Below are positions 39,902-50,392 of a DNA stretch of 64,000 nt, piece after piece; position 1 is the first letter of the stretch; every line of letters begins with the position of its first letter. Source of the DNA: Trichoplusia ni (Eukaryota; Arthropoda; Insecta; Lepidoptera; Noctuidae); assembly GCF_003590095.1 (NCBI RefSeq), contig NC_039483.1, forward strand, positions 7,440,001 through 7,504,000, given 5' to 3'. The notes beneath the pieces were generated by a model, which made no database searches, had not been told where the DNA came from, and saw only the letters and a program-made list of their open reading frames with translations. The translations under genes were made by a program, and so were the position numbers.

Positions 39902-40161
39902 TCTATGGTAATATTAAAAGGCTGAAGGGTTTTTTTATTTGTTTGAACGCGATAAACTCACAAACAACCGGTCTGAGTAAAACAAAAACTCAGTGTTAGG
40001 TAGCCCTTTAGCTTTAGGATATATGCTGCTATGATTAATAATAGCAGAGCTGTATAAAAGATGTTACAAAAAATACTTACAAATACGTTACCACTAATTT
40101 TTGAATTTCCTATCTGAAATCTCCATAACTCCATAAGAAAAAACTCGCACGTAACAGCTAG
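39902..40161 (+). mobile_element. Helitron-like element, family B, decayed
   Basis: It starts TCTATGGTAATATTAAAAGG, continues CTGAAGGGTTTTTTTATTTG and TTTGAACGCGATAAACTCAC, and ends GCACGTAACAGCTAG before a T. Length (260) and order match the better copies at 34,292 and 53,746, with many substitutions. Confidence 0.6.
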
Positions 40162-40346
40162 TAACCTACAAGCCTTAATTTGCTGAACGAACTGTCGCCA
40201 AATTCATCAATTGGTCTCATAGACGTTCCGAAAACAACCAACAACCGGGTCGATGCAATTGGATCGTTAAACAACAATAAACTAATGGGTGACCGTACTA
40301 TCTACGAAACCATAGGTATACTCAGTAGAGTACGATAACCCAATAA

Positions 40347-40590
40347 TTACTGGCCTGTTGGTCTAGTGGTTAGTGACCCTGACTGCTATACCGGAGCACG
40401 TGCGTTCGATTCCCACCCAGGACAAATATTTTTTTGATGAGCACGATCATTAGTTCTGTGTCTGGGTGTTATTTATCTACATTATGTATGTTTTTAGGGA
40501 TTTATAAGTATGTTTATCAGTTATCTAGTATTTATAATACAAGTTTGATCAGTTTGAGACTAGATGGCGTTGTGTGAAAATACAAAAAAT
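40347..40590 (+). mobile_element. tRNA-derived SINE (type S1), near full length
   Basis: The head GGCCTGTTGGTCTAGTGGTT has an intact box A (TGGTCTAGTGG), and GTTCGATTCCCACCCAGGAC carries box B. The wording resembles an Asp or Glu tRNA. The body then follows: GATGAGCACGATCATTAGTT, TGTGTCTGGGTGTTA, TTTATAAGTATGTTTATCAG, and a tail with GACTAGATGGCGTTGTGTGA. The long conserved body shared with 54,262 shows it is a SINE and not a free-standing tRNA gene. Pol III promoter boxes are intact by eye. Confidence 0.75.
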
Positions 40591-43500
40591 GGCAACTTTT
40601 ACACAATTCCCGCGAAAATTAATAAAATAGCGAGCGAATTATTATCAGTTATCTTGTTATGAATATATAATTGTTTGTTTTATTGCCGTGTAAAGTAGGC
40701 TTCTTCCCATGGTAAAGGTTATGTTATTCTTAGTATTATGGGAATCAACGTCACGTCTTCTTATGTATGCTGAATACATAATTGTTATTGAACGTCATTG
40801 GCCTTTAAGTAGGCAGGTGTAACTAGGTATTAAGTTTGAAATGACTGAGACAAAATTTCGGTATTAAAGTATTATGATTTTACGTGGGTATCAAAGAAGC
40901 CGAAAAAGTTTCAGAACAAATTAAGTTGGAAAATGACTTTAACAAAATTCAATATTATGTATCGAGATTTCAATCAAACTCACTGGGAATCACGCAATAT
41001 CATACTCTCACTAGTCTCACTCTCTCTACTAAAGGATTTAAGACATGAAAATTTAATAAGATTCAACTGCAAAAAGACCTAAATACAAAATTCATTAACG
41101 ATTAATTTCATCCGAATTAATTATCCAGAAAGTCCTTATCATTCAAAGCTCCTTTTCTACGAAGCCCGTCCAATTTCAATCGGCGTTTCCTTAACACCTA
41201 AATCCAATCAACGGGGCACCGTTATATTAAAGAGGGTTTAATTAGACCCTACAATAGTGTAGGGTTATGACGTCACGGCATAAAGGGTGGAGACAATACG
41301 TGTCCGACCACAACGGCTGTGAATTTTAATTGTCTCTACACAGGTAGGCTGTGACACGGGTCCCGCATATCTACATTTTGTGCTAGTATTAAATATGTGT
41401 ATTATACGCTGTCGTGTCTGTCTTGTGAACCTGAATTGGGGGAAGATAAAAAGCATTCTTGACAGAGGTTTCTGGATTTGATTAAGGGTTTGTAAAAATG
41501 TAATACGCTAAAGGCCACGAAAAAATATTTTCCATTATCTGGTGGACGACTACAAGGTTTAGATCACACAATTCAATGTTTTTGTTATACCTACCACTAT
41601 TAAGTCCGAATTTTCCTAACCACTGAATGGATAATTTCAGATATTAAACAATAATAAACATGCCATGTTTTTACAATTGGTCTCCGTCGTCTTCGGCCAT
41701 TAATCCAACTATGATCTTTGGCTGGCGTCCAAAGCGCTTACCCGAATGATATTTTCTTTGAGAATTCTCACCAAACTAATAAAACTTCTGTCCATATCGA
41801 TCCTCATATTAGTATGCGACAGACAATGTTCTAACTACACCCACCTGGGAAAAGAATCTCTCAAAACCTTCAATCTGCACGGTGTATGCAAAAGAAATGC
41901 AAATATTTTAAAAGGCCGGGGATGACCGAGTCGCCGGCGCGCATACAAAAACTTTCTCCCGACGGAGAAAAATGTTGACGGTCCTTTTAAGGCAACCTGG
42001 CGTTGGATGAGACGCCGATCTCGTATACTGTTTTACTAAATATGCGTATTGATATATGAACGTAATTAAGCCACACATGCACAGTTAACTGCCGATGTCA
42101 AGGAAGCTATAACAATCCGATGTGCGAGTTAAAGAAACATACCGCTTCGGGGAATGAAAACTCGCGCGATAAACTTCTCTTAATACCTCTCCGGATATTT
42201 ACAAAAACCGTTCTAAAAGTAAGAAACATTTAATTGGAAATTTGTCATGGCGGTCTGCAAAGTTTTGTACTGAAAGGCATCGCAAGACTCCGCCGAGAGG
42301 CGGGAACTTGGCTCGGTCGGGACAGAAACAAAATATCTAACATTTATGTTCAACACTGTTGAACATTCGTCTAGACAAAACGCTCAGAGCGAGTGAGGTG
42401 CTTTGCATGAGTTCCTGAGACATGTGTTGAAATGTTCCTGGTACATTTCTCCAGTGCATACAATTTGTCAAAACCTTAAATGTGGAAAGTTGGAGGAACA
42501 TTGACAAATGTGTTTGTAAAATATGCATGTTATACCACCCCTGTTGAGAGTGAATGTTTTACCGCAGATTATTGTGTCTGTTTCGTGTGGACACGGGGTT
42601 AGGTGGGGTATTGCGAAACATGTCATGACAATGACCATCACGAGTTAGGCGGTGTAAAATATAAGGTGTAAGTAAACAGTTTTTCGTGTTAAAGTTCTCA
42701 AAGTAGACGTTTTTCGAATATGCAATAAGACATGTAATAGTGTTAAGTGGTAGATAAGTTAGTGAAAGATATTTGTGCGGACAAAAGAAGGTAAATCAGA
42801 TATTCCTTCAAGATGTCGGCCATGCTATTCACATAGCCATCTATAAACAACGAGGGCGCATTAACTAAACATATCAGTCATAATAAAAATCACATGCTGT
42901 ACCTCGTAAAAGAGTTACGCAACTCAGTCAACCGGAGTCACGATAAATTGACTATCAATATCCATTTACCGAAGTAAGTACCTACTCACTGGTATTACAA
43001 AATACAATGAATTCCATTCAAACGTGTACGTGATAAAATGATTTTATATTGAAATGTTAGCCAACTTGCAGCAATTTGGTTTGCACCTGCCAAAAATTTC
43101 GCGTAATATTCCCCAATTTCGGCAACAGATTTCCCTACTTTTCACCAAATTTTATTTTCGATAGTTCCTTATTCCTTGCAGGAATAGGTTATGATCGAGG
43201 CTCAACGGCTCGCCACCAACGACAAATCCAATAAAGAATCGTGCCTCCAAGAAATTTATGTTATTGACCGGATTATACCGAGTGACGTGCGGGAACTGAA
43301 AACGGACCAGTCCACGAAGAACCGATACTCCTCTCGCTCCCCTCAAGGGCTGAATTTATTATTGGAAGTAGAGTCTCAAGGAGGGCTCTATGTAAGTGGA
43401 CATGATATTGATTGTTCTAAACACCTTTTCCGATGCGTCAGCGATCTGTTCCTCCGGGGGTTCTGCTCTACATATTATGTGCTAAACGGTTTTGGATATA

Positions 43501-45626
43501 TGCATGTGTGTGATTTATTGTATACTATGAACCTTTCTATTAAGGTTGAGACGTTTATCGCATAAAAAAGCATATTTTCGTTGCTCGCATGGCAACCCGA
43601 TTGCTACGGTACTATTTTGATTTCTCCCGGGAATTTCCAAAGCTAAAAATAATTGGTTAGCAAACGCTAAAAGAGGATTACTCTTTTCTGCGACGCTACA
43701 AAAAGGGTTCAGTGGTCTCTTTATTCATTTTTTAACCAAAGAGCAATGCGTGTTAGGAAACTAACAAGATACAAATACAATTTGCAACACAGGAGCAGCT
43801 ATTGATTACGATGAATTCCCTATGCAGAGATACGGCTAAGGGAGTGGGAAATCACTAAACAACTTGCGACATGAATCAATCATGTTACTATGTCAATTAT
43901 AATTGCAAATTATGCACCAACACTGCAGTTGACACGGCCTACAAATTAACTTATGATTGTTGCCGACTCGATGCCAAAACATTGCCACCATGTTACAAAC
44001 TGTTTTGCAAATGGTGGCAAAATTTTGATAACAATTAGGGACCGTTTAATATGGAAAACATTTCCTTAATTTCTGGACAAAGCTTTGGCTTGATATATTA
44101 TATTAATTTATTGGATCCTATCCAAATTATGAATTTAAAATATGCAGCTGGCTTTTGTGGAGTCTAGTGTTTCGCGGTTACACGAAGGTTTGTAGAGCTA
44201 CCGCATTTTTTATTACATAACGATATATAAAATATATTCTCAAACAAAAGCAAGTAAGAAATTGAATATTCCCCTTCGAATATCTATACAGTAAGAAAAA
44301 TAAAGAGAAAGATGAAATTACCTAAAAACCAACTCGACTTACAGAGAACTTAAACCTACGCAAAAACGTCAAACTAAACAAGGAAAGATTTCAACCACAG
44401 TTACGTTTAACGCCAGACGTGTACATATGGTACACACAAAATCACAAACACTTTCTGACGTAAAAATTCTGGCCAACAAAATCTGTAACAAAGGCGGTGC
44501 AAAAACGCTCTTGAAAATATAATAGAACCTCGAAGAGGGTATATTGGGGATCACAGAACAAGTTTCCTTTCAGAAGGGGTTTTGTTTTAAACCTCCTTTC
44601 ATCGACTCACTCGAGGCCGGCCATAGTTTAATAAATACTATGGGAAATTTGTGGCGTCGCGTCGCTTATTATTTATAGCGTTTTCGTGGGGACCTTTTAT
44701 TCCACTTGTGCCTGTAATGGCTTTACTTTGGTAAATTATTATACGCCCAAAGTGGAGTTCTGATTATTATTTTATCCATTTAAACCAATTTATCTTAAAA
44801 CCATCGATGAATTTGTGTGATAAAATATGAAATATTGCTTTTCATAACATATTAAACGGTTTCGTTTTCGTACACTTGTTGAATGTGCGCATTTTTATCA
44901 TGTATGTTCTTTCTTTCAGCGATGTCATGTTTTTGTAAAAGGTGACGGCGTGAACTCTTAAAAATAAGCTGAGTGTTCTTTGAATTTCTCATGACTATTC
45001 ACAAACTCGCCCACTTTATCATTCTACTAATGCCTAGACATTTTTCTTGGCATTCTTATACATACCATAAATCTGGCAACATAACTTTATAGGAAGCCAG
45101 AAAATTGTAACATCCCCGACTAGCATCCAACAAATAATTTTATTACCGTGTCTACAGATTTCAAAGCATTTTATTCGAAGCCCAATTTTAACTCGTTTCG
45201 TCCACGGTTTAGTCAGAGCTCTTCCGTACATTTGGTTTATATATCGTCTTGGTTATAAATCTCTTTGGCTTTGATCAACGTGCCACTGTGCACTGTGGGC
45301 TGCATGTCTGTGAGTCCCGGTCGACCGAGCTGACGGGAAAGTTTCTTCTGCTTCAAATTTAAACCCTGTCTGGTGGGCTTTGTTATGGTGTTGTGTTACG
45401 TTTGCAATGTTATGCTTTAGTTCAATAATCTCGGCAGGAACTACACCTCTATCGTTAAGTCCGTCGATGCTTGCTGTGAATTAATTTATTTTGTTTTTGA
45501 AGGGAAAGTTTCCGGTACTGGAGTTTTCTGAAAGTTACGAACTCTTACGTCATTGTATCTCGACATTTCATCACATAGTACCTAATACTAAACAATTAAA
45601 CGAACATAAAATTGATAGAGTATTAA
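40591..45626. other. Non-coding stretch, no gene recognised
   Basis: No recognisable gene or repeat. The longest frame is 124 codons from an ATG at 43,191-43,565 and has no motif I know. GC-rich words occur near 41,915-41,960 (GAGTCGCCGGCGCGC) and 42,285-42,320. A TGACGTCA octamer lies near 41,268. I cannot say whether these are functional. Confidence 0.5.
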
Positions 45627-45657
45627 CTAAATAAATAATAATAATAATAAATAAAAA
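45627..45657 (-). repeat. LINE 3' terminal short tandem repeat
   Basis: On the plus strand it is AAATAAATAATAATAATAAT with AATAAA after it. In sense orientation the element ends in an ATT/ATTT repeat in place of poly(A), as is usual for CR1-type LINEs. The length may vary through slippage. Confidence 0.7.
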
Positions 45658-46097
45658 ATGTTTATTTTTCTCATTATCACATAATGTTACAGTACTTATT
45701 TTGTGTACTAAAATAGAGACTGGTGTCTGTGATAGGTAAGACCTGTGTTACAGATCACCAGGCTACCCTCCGAGTAGACAATGTCGTTTATTCCTACGTC
45801 TTATTAATTATTTAACAAAATGTGAAATAGCCTAATTTATAACTTATTATGAGATCAACAATTTAAACATAAAACTTAAAATTAAACTCTATATAAAGTA
45901 ATAGTAGAATTATAATAAAATTAAAGTATAAAAGTAATTTATATGGACGAATAACTGAAAGTTTCAATTGGTTTGTGTGTGTGTGTGTGTGTGTATATGA
46001 CTGTGTGAATGCGTGAGTTTCCGCGTGATTGTGAGTGTAATGTTGTGGGTGTTGGTACAAGTTGTTCCTTATTTTTATGATATATTTTTTCTTACTC
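45658..46097 (-). other. LINE 3' untranslated region
   Basis: Sequence between the ORF2 stop and the AAT tail. It holds a TG run at 45,974-45,994 (a CA run in sense orientation), further TG-rich sequence, and the stem-loop at 45,720-45,761. A 65-codon frame here is low-complexity and not considered coding. Confidence 0.75.
45720..45761 (-). promoter_or_regulatory. Stem-loop near the LINE 3' terminus
   Basis: CTGGTG at the left pairs with CACCAG at the right. Inside, TCTGT pairs with ACAGA and AGGT with ACCT, leaving small bulges and a loop of a few bases. It lies about 60-90 bases before the 3' tail. CR1 and L2 group LINEs are known to use 3' UTR structures for recognition by their RT, so this is a plausible recognition hairpin. 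Confidence 0.55.
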
Positions 46098-49016
46098 TTA
46101 GTTAATAGGTTTTAACAATTGCTCAGTGGTATTATAGTCTAATTCATGCAGCCAAGAACTTACTCTTTCTTTACATTTCGCCCTTGTAAGTGGATAAATT
46201 TGTAAATCTTTATTTATTTTATTGTATAAGTACGGACCCAGAAACATGTAGAAGTTTTGTGAGAGACTATTGTTGCAACGCATTCTTTCACAAACCGTAG
46301 AGTTTATTCTTTTAGTTGACATTTGTTTTTTATCAAATTGAATTTCAGAATGTTGCTTGAGAGTTGTGGCCAAAATAAATATTTGACGCACTGTTAGAAT
46401 TTTTAGGTTTTGGTATAAGTCATGAGTTGGGTACCGAATAGGTAAAAATTGGCTTACCTTGAGGATGGCTCTTTGAGCCCGCTCAAGGTTAATCATAAAA
46501 GATTTTGCAGCACCACCCCAAGAAGTTATGCAATACGCCAATAGTGACTGGCATAGCGCAAGATAGACTGATTTAATGATCATCTGATCAGCTACATGGC
46601 GTAGTGCCTTAAAAATATATATGAGTTTACGCGTTCTACCAATTAACGCTTCTAAATGTGGTTGGAAAGAAAGTTTCTCATCTATAATGATACCTAGATA
46701 TTTTATTGAACTTGTCTTCGTTAATTTAGGGCAGGTACATGAGGTAGTGGTAGATAGTAAGCGGCAAGAGTGCGCTATGATATGGAGATCAGAATGATTA
46801 AGGTTTTTATTGCTGTAAGTAATAAATTTTGTTTTATCAACGTTTAAAGTTAAAGTGTTTTCTTTTAGCCAATGTGTCACTTGGTTGAATCCTATTTGGG
46901 CCAACTGACTGACCTCTTCCCATGTATTAGCATGGAAGAGCAGGGCAGTGTCATCAGCGAAAGAGATGAGTTTACCATTTTTGATGTTTATTTGACATAG
47001 TTCGTTTATGTAAACTAGAAATAGGGTAGGGCCGAGGATACTGCCCTGCGGTACGCCATATTCAACCGGTAGCTCGTCACTCGTCCAATCACCCACCCTA
47101 ACAAACTGTCTTCTTCCCTGAAGGTAGTCCTTAAAAAGTTTCAGTGGAAGGCCTCTGACGCCGAGACTTTCGAGTTTACATAATAAATTAGGTACCAATA
47201 CGGTGTCGAAGGCTTTAGCTAAATCTAAAAATATTGTAATGACTTTTTGTTTATTGTCTAAGTTTGTAGCAATAAAATCAGTTAGTTGATGTACAGCCTC
47301 CGACGTCGACCGACCTACGCGGAATCCAAATTGTGTCGATGATAACAAATTGTTTTTTTCTAAGAAGTCTACAAGTCTGGAGTTCATAATTCGTTCTAAT
47401 ACCTTTGATAATGTTGGAAGAATAGCTATAGGACGATAGTTATTTACACATGACCTATCTCCGTTTTTAAATACCGGCGTAATTCTGGCTTTTTTAAAAG
47501 CTTTCGGAAAGACTCCCGTAGAAAGAGACAGGTTGCAAATATAAGTTAGTGGTGGTGTGATTATCTCTATGTATTTTTTAAGAATGTAATCTGAAATGCT
47601 ATCTAAACCTACAGCACATTTATTTTTTAAGTTTTGTATTAGTAGTTTAATTTCCTGTTCGGTTGCAGGCAGAAGTACTATTGATTTACTAAATGAGTTG
47701 ATTGGTTTTGAGGTGTTAGGACGGCAATCGTGTTTCTCGGCCAATTTTTTTCCTACGCTTGCAAAGAACGTGTTTATATTGTTAACAGAGGTCTTGGGGT
47801 CATTTTTAGAAAGAAGCTGAGATGAATTATCGTTTGATTTTTTAGTATATGTTATTGTTTTGATAGCATCCCAAAGTTGTTTGTTATTTCGTCCTGCTGT
47901 CTTAATTAAATCGCGTTCATAATTTAATTTAACATTTTTAAGAACATTATTACAGAATAATTTGTAACGTCTATATGTAGTCTGCGCTACATCACAGTCC
48001 GGTGTTTTCTTAGCCTTAATATATAATTTATCTCGGTTTCGCATGCATCTTAATAATCCGGGTGTAATCCATGGTTTTATTATTATTTTTCGTCTATTTG
48101 TAGTTATAGTTTTTGTGTTATGGGCTATGGCTTGGGAAATGGAATTTATAAATAAGTCTGTGGCTACGTTTACATCAGTAATATTAAATAATGGCTTAAA
48201 ATCAATTTTCGATATACTGTCGTTTAGCCCGTCTATGTTGACTCGCTGTTGTGTCCTAATATTTTGAGTTTTTACTTTAGCTTCTAAGAACAATAGTACA
48301 CAGTTATGATCTGTAATAGTTGTTTGAGCAACAAAACAATGAGCGGGTAATTTAGTCTTTAGCATTACGTGATCTAGGGAAGTCTTACTGTGAGTAGGGA
48401 GTATATGTGCTGGCAATAAACCGTGAGATGACATTAAATTAAGATATGAATGTGATCTCTGATCTTGTGTACCAAAAGCAATATCGATATTTATATCACC
48501 AGTTACAATTATATTTTTGACAGATGCGTTATTTTGAATGCATTCATCAAGCGTGTTTAAAAAATTGTCTATGTTTTTGTAACTGGGAGGACGATAAATA
48601 GCAATTATTAATGTATCTTGATTTAATTTCAGTAGCAGGCAATTTGCATCTAATACCTCTGGCTCTGATGTTATGAAGTTAAGATTATTTTTATAAAATA
48701 TCACTACACCTTCATTTTGAGTCTTGTTTTTGGTCGTAGCAAAAGAATCATAACCTTGCATCGATGGAATGATAGAGTTATTGTTTAGCCAACATTCTGT
48801 AAGGATAATAATATCCCAGTGAGTTTTAGATCTCACTAATAATGTTTGAAAATTATCGAGATTACGGTTTATACTGCGTATGTTTTGTACGATAATCTTG
48901 AGGGGTTTTGACATTTTTCGGGCCAGTGAGGGGCAATCATCAATTTCACATATTCCGGAGCGCGCGACTGACACCGAGTCTAAGTCGTTATTCAAGTTAA
49001 GTGTAAAGTTATCCAT
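46098..49016 (-). CDS. ORF2: endonuclease-reverse transcriptase of a LINE
   Basis: 972 residues, ATG start and TAA stop. Residues about 38-245 form an APE-type endonuclease: N45 in QNIRSIN, E74 in LTECW, Y141 in AIYRPPS, D174 and N176 in TGDINID, D215 and H216 in SLDHV, and the terminal D236-H237 pair in TDHN. The endonuclease nicks the target DNA. Residues about 495-790 are the reverse transcriptase. They include RITPVFKNGD near 511-520, NNYRPIAILP near 525, QFGFR at 562-566, LDLAKAFDTV with D598, GVPQGSILGP at 654-663, catalytic FADD at 686-689, and LGIIIDEKLSF near 774-784. A C-terminal region of about 180 residues follows; there is no RNase H. A later ATG at residue 35 would still keep the whole endonuclease, so the exact start is uncertain. 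No stop or frameshift interrupts it. Confidence 0.95.
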   Translation of the reverse strand: MDNFTLNLNNDLDSVSVARSGICEIDDCPSLARKMSKPLKIIVQNIRSINRNLDNFQTLLVRSKTHWDIIILTECWLNNNSIIPSMQGYDSFATTKNKTQNEGVVIFYKNNLNFITSEPEVLDANCLLLKLNQDTLIIAIYRPPSYKNIDNFLNTLDECIQNNASVKNIIVTGDINIDIAFGTQDQRSHSYLNLMSSHGLLPAHILPTHSKTSLDHVMLKTKLPAHCFVAQTTITDHNCVLLFLEAKVKTQNIRTQQRVNIDGLNDSISKIDFKPLFNITDVNVATDLFINSISQAIAHNTKTITTNRRKIIIKPWITPGLLRCMRNRDKLYIKAKKTPDCDVAQTTYRRYKLFCNNVLKNVKLNYERDLIKTAGRNNKQLWDAIKTITYTKKSNDNSSQLLSKNDPKTSVNNINTFFASVGKKLAEKHDCRPNTSKPINSFSKSIVLLPATEQEIKLLIQNLKNKCAVGLDSISDYILKKYIEIITPPLTYICNLSLSTGVFPKAFKKARITPVFKNGDRSCVNNYRPIAILPTLSKVLERIMNSRLVDFLEKNNLLSSTQFGFRVGRSTSEAVHQLTDFIATNLDNKQKVITIFLDLAKAFDTVLVPNLLCKLESLGVRGLPLKLFKDYLQGRRQFVRVGDWTSDELPVEYGVPQGSILGPTLFLVYINELCQINIKNGKLISFADDTALLFHANTWEEVSQLAQIGFNQVTHWLKENTLTLNVDKTKFITYSNKNLNHSDLHIIAHSCRLLSTTTSCTCPKLTKTSSIKYLGIIIDEKLSFQPHLEALIGRTRKLIYIFKALRHVADQMIIKSVYLALCQSLLAYCITSWGGAAKSFMINLERAQRAILKVSQFLPIRYPTHDLYQNLKILTVRQIFILATTLKQHSEIQFDKKQMSTKRINSTVCERMRCNNSLSQNFYMFLGPYLYNKINKDLQIYPLTRAKCKERVSSWLHELDYNTTEQLLKPIN

Positions 49017-49305
49017 ATTTTTTTGCGATAATGACCAATATGCGCTTATTTTTGCAAATGTACCTTTTCAAATAGAGCTTCCTCACAATAAAATGTTTTG
49101 ATGAGTAAGAAGTAGTGAATATTTGTGCTTTTATTATATATGTGTGTGTATATGTGTTTGTAAATGTGTTATAAAAGTGTTTAGTAGTAAGAATCAGTTG
49201 TGTATTAATTAAAAATAGATAGTCTAAAGTAATAATAAAAAATAATGCAAAATCAAAATTTAACGCAAGTAATATAAACATATTAAAAAGCAAACTTATG
49301 TATAG

Positions 49306-50196
49306 TCAAATTTGTGTTTTCAAACCATGAAAATCTTGTTCTTCACTAATACGGATAATTAAAGCTCCTTGTTTCTTGCGCATGAAAATCTTTCCGCCTG
49401 CTGTCCAACAATATTTATAGTCGTTAGTCTTCGCAAAGTCGCGTGCCAGGAAAAATAGTCTCCGACTTTTTGCAGTAAGGTTTTCTGACACATAAATATT
49501 CTTTGAAGGTCCAGCTATTCTTAAGTGCGAGGTGTTGAGCTTGTTATCTATGTGCTGATTGTTAAATTTTTTACAGTGTTCTAGAGTTTCCTCCTTCATA
49601 ATAGTAGTAGTAAAATCAACAATAATGGGTTTGTTTTCGGGTGTCTTACTATTTATTCTAAATATGTCTTTTATGTCGTTTTTTTGTATAGGTAGGTTTA
49701 TAGTATTCCCAATATTTTGAATAAGTGTAATGAGGTCTTGTTTGGACTCTGAGGTTTTAGGCGGGATATTCTTTATTTCTATGCTGGTCTGTTTCTGACC
49801 CTTTTCTAAAGTGTCAATCTTTGTTTCCAGGGTTTTAATATACTCTATGCTATTTTTTCTATCATTCTCCAAACTCTCAAATTTCTTCTTGAGGTCACTG
49901 TACTCATTCGACAGGTGTTCTACGGTGTCAACAATTCCTTCATTTTGTCTCCGAATGTCATTTATAGAGTTTTGCAGGGCGTCGAGTTTATTATTTTGTT
50001 CAATTTTAAATTCAGTTACAATTTTTCTTAATTCTGCAAGTGAATTCATGAACTCCTCATCACTACCTCGCTTTCGCGATCGACTTCGGGTAGTTATCTT
50101 AGGTTCATTACCGGTTTCTGAATCATTCTTCATAGTAGAGGTCTTGTTGTTAGTTTTGGTGTTCGGGGAAGCAGGTGGCGTTCTATTAAGCGGCAT
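49306..50196 (-). CDS. ORF1: coiled-coil protein with FP25K-like C-terminal domain
   Basis: 296 residues from the ATG at 50,196, ending at TGA. A longer frame reaching 50,235 would need a TTG start, so the ATG beginning MPLNRTPP is preferred. Order: an N-terminal segment rich in T, N and S with a basic patch RSRSRKRG near 37-44; a long heptad-type coiled coil at about 50-133 that probably drives trimer or multimer formation; then a domain at about 138-290. The latter contains IYVSENLT, RRLFFLARDFA, YKYCWTAGGKIFMRK and LIIRI. This resembles the C-terminal domain of the baculovirus FP25K protein family, which is shared with ORF1 proteins of insect LINEs. The likely role is an RNA-binding chaperone of the retrotransposon RNP. 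The family link is by motif recall. A strong antisense frame (49,811-50,290) is a shadow. Confidence 0.88.
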   Translation of the reverse strand: MPLNRTPPASPNTKTNNKTSTMKNDSETGNEPKITTRSRSRKRGSDEEFMNSLAELRKIVTEFKIEQNNKLDALQNSINDIRRQNEGIVDTVEHLSNEYSDLKKKFESLENDRKNSIEYIKTLETKIDTLEKGQKQTSIEIKNIPPKTSESKQDLITLIQNIGNTINLPIQKNDIKDIFRINSKTPENKPIIVDFTTTIMKEETLEHCKKFNNQHIDNKLNTSHLRIAGPSKNIYVSENLTAKSRRLFFLARDFAKTNDYKYCWTAGGKIFMRKKQGALIIRISEEQDFHGLKTQI

Positions 50197-50284
50197 GATA
50201 TTATTATTCTCGAACAATAATTTCAATTTCAACAATTTTTTGGATTTTTTTGTGTATTTTTTGACTCACAGTCCTTTAAATTCC

Positions 50285-50392
50285 AAATAACATTCAAAAA
50301 GAATTCGTGATCAATGCTGAATCCGAACTCGGGACCTCGAGGGAACGAAAATTTAATGCAAGCGTAATTGCCACTTAGCTGCGAGCTATATG
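50285..50392 (-). mobile_element. tRNA-like SINE head (type S3)
   Basis: Minus-strand reading gives AGCTCGCAGCTAAGTGGCAA at the head with a box A-like part, then GAGGTCCCGAGTTCGGATTC with a box B-like part, then AGCATTGATCACGAATTC. This sits directly beyond the 5' end of the LINE. The LINE may have inserted into or beside this SINE. Boundaries are uncertain. Confidence 0.5.

Larger units (their letters stand above)
45627..50240 (-). mobile_element. CR1/L2/Daphne-like non-LTR retrotransposon, both ORFs intact
   Basis: This is a minus-strand LINE of about 4.6 kb. From 5' to 3' it has a short leader, ORF1 (50,196-49,306), a 289-base spacer, ORF2 (49,016-46,098), a 3' UTR of about 450 bases with a CA/GT dinucleotide run, a stem-loop, and a tail of AAT-type units at 45,627-45,657. 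It transposes by target-primed reverse transcription using the ORF2 endonuclease and RT. The short-repeat tail in place of poly(A), the ORF2 wording and the FP-like ORF1 suggest the CR1/L2/Daphne group; the exact clade needs a tree. Both frames are open, so the insertion is probably recent. The 5' leader is only about 40-80 bases before SINE-like DNA begins, so the copy may be slightly 5'-truncated. No clear target-site duplication is visible. Confidence 0.9.

Noticed and set aside
40347..40420. Apparent tRNA gene with good box A and box B
   Set aside because: The same head is joined to a conserved body at 40,420-40,590 and at the minus-strand copy 54,262-54,522, so it is a SINE head.
42809..42832. 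CAAGATGTCGGCCATGCTAT resembles miR-31
   Set aside because: The match breaks in the middle by an extra base and differs at both ends, and I see no stable pre-miRNA arm next to it.
43191..43565. 124-codon ATG frame on the plus strand
   Set aside because: It is the longest frame outside the LINE, but I see no domain, signal peptide or splice context. It overlaps a 64-codon antisense frame; a chance frame is likely, though an unrecognised exon cannot be excluded.
45974..45994. TG dinucleotide microsatellite as an independent locus
   Set aside because: It lies within the LINE 3' UTR and is better described as part of that element.
49811..50290. 159-codon plus-strand frame
   Set aside because: Antisense shadow of the LINE ORF1; the leucine- and serine-rich product reflects the complement of coiled-coil codons.
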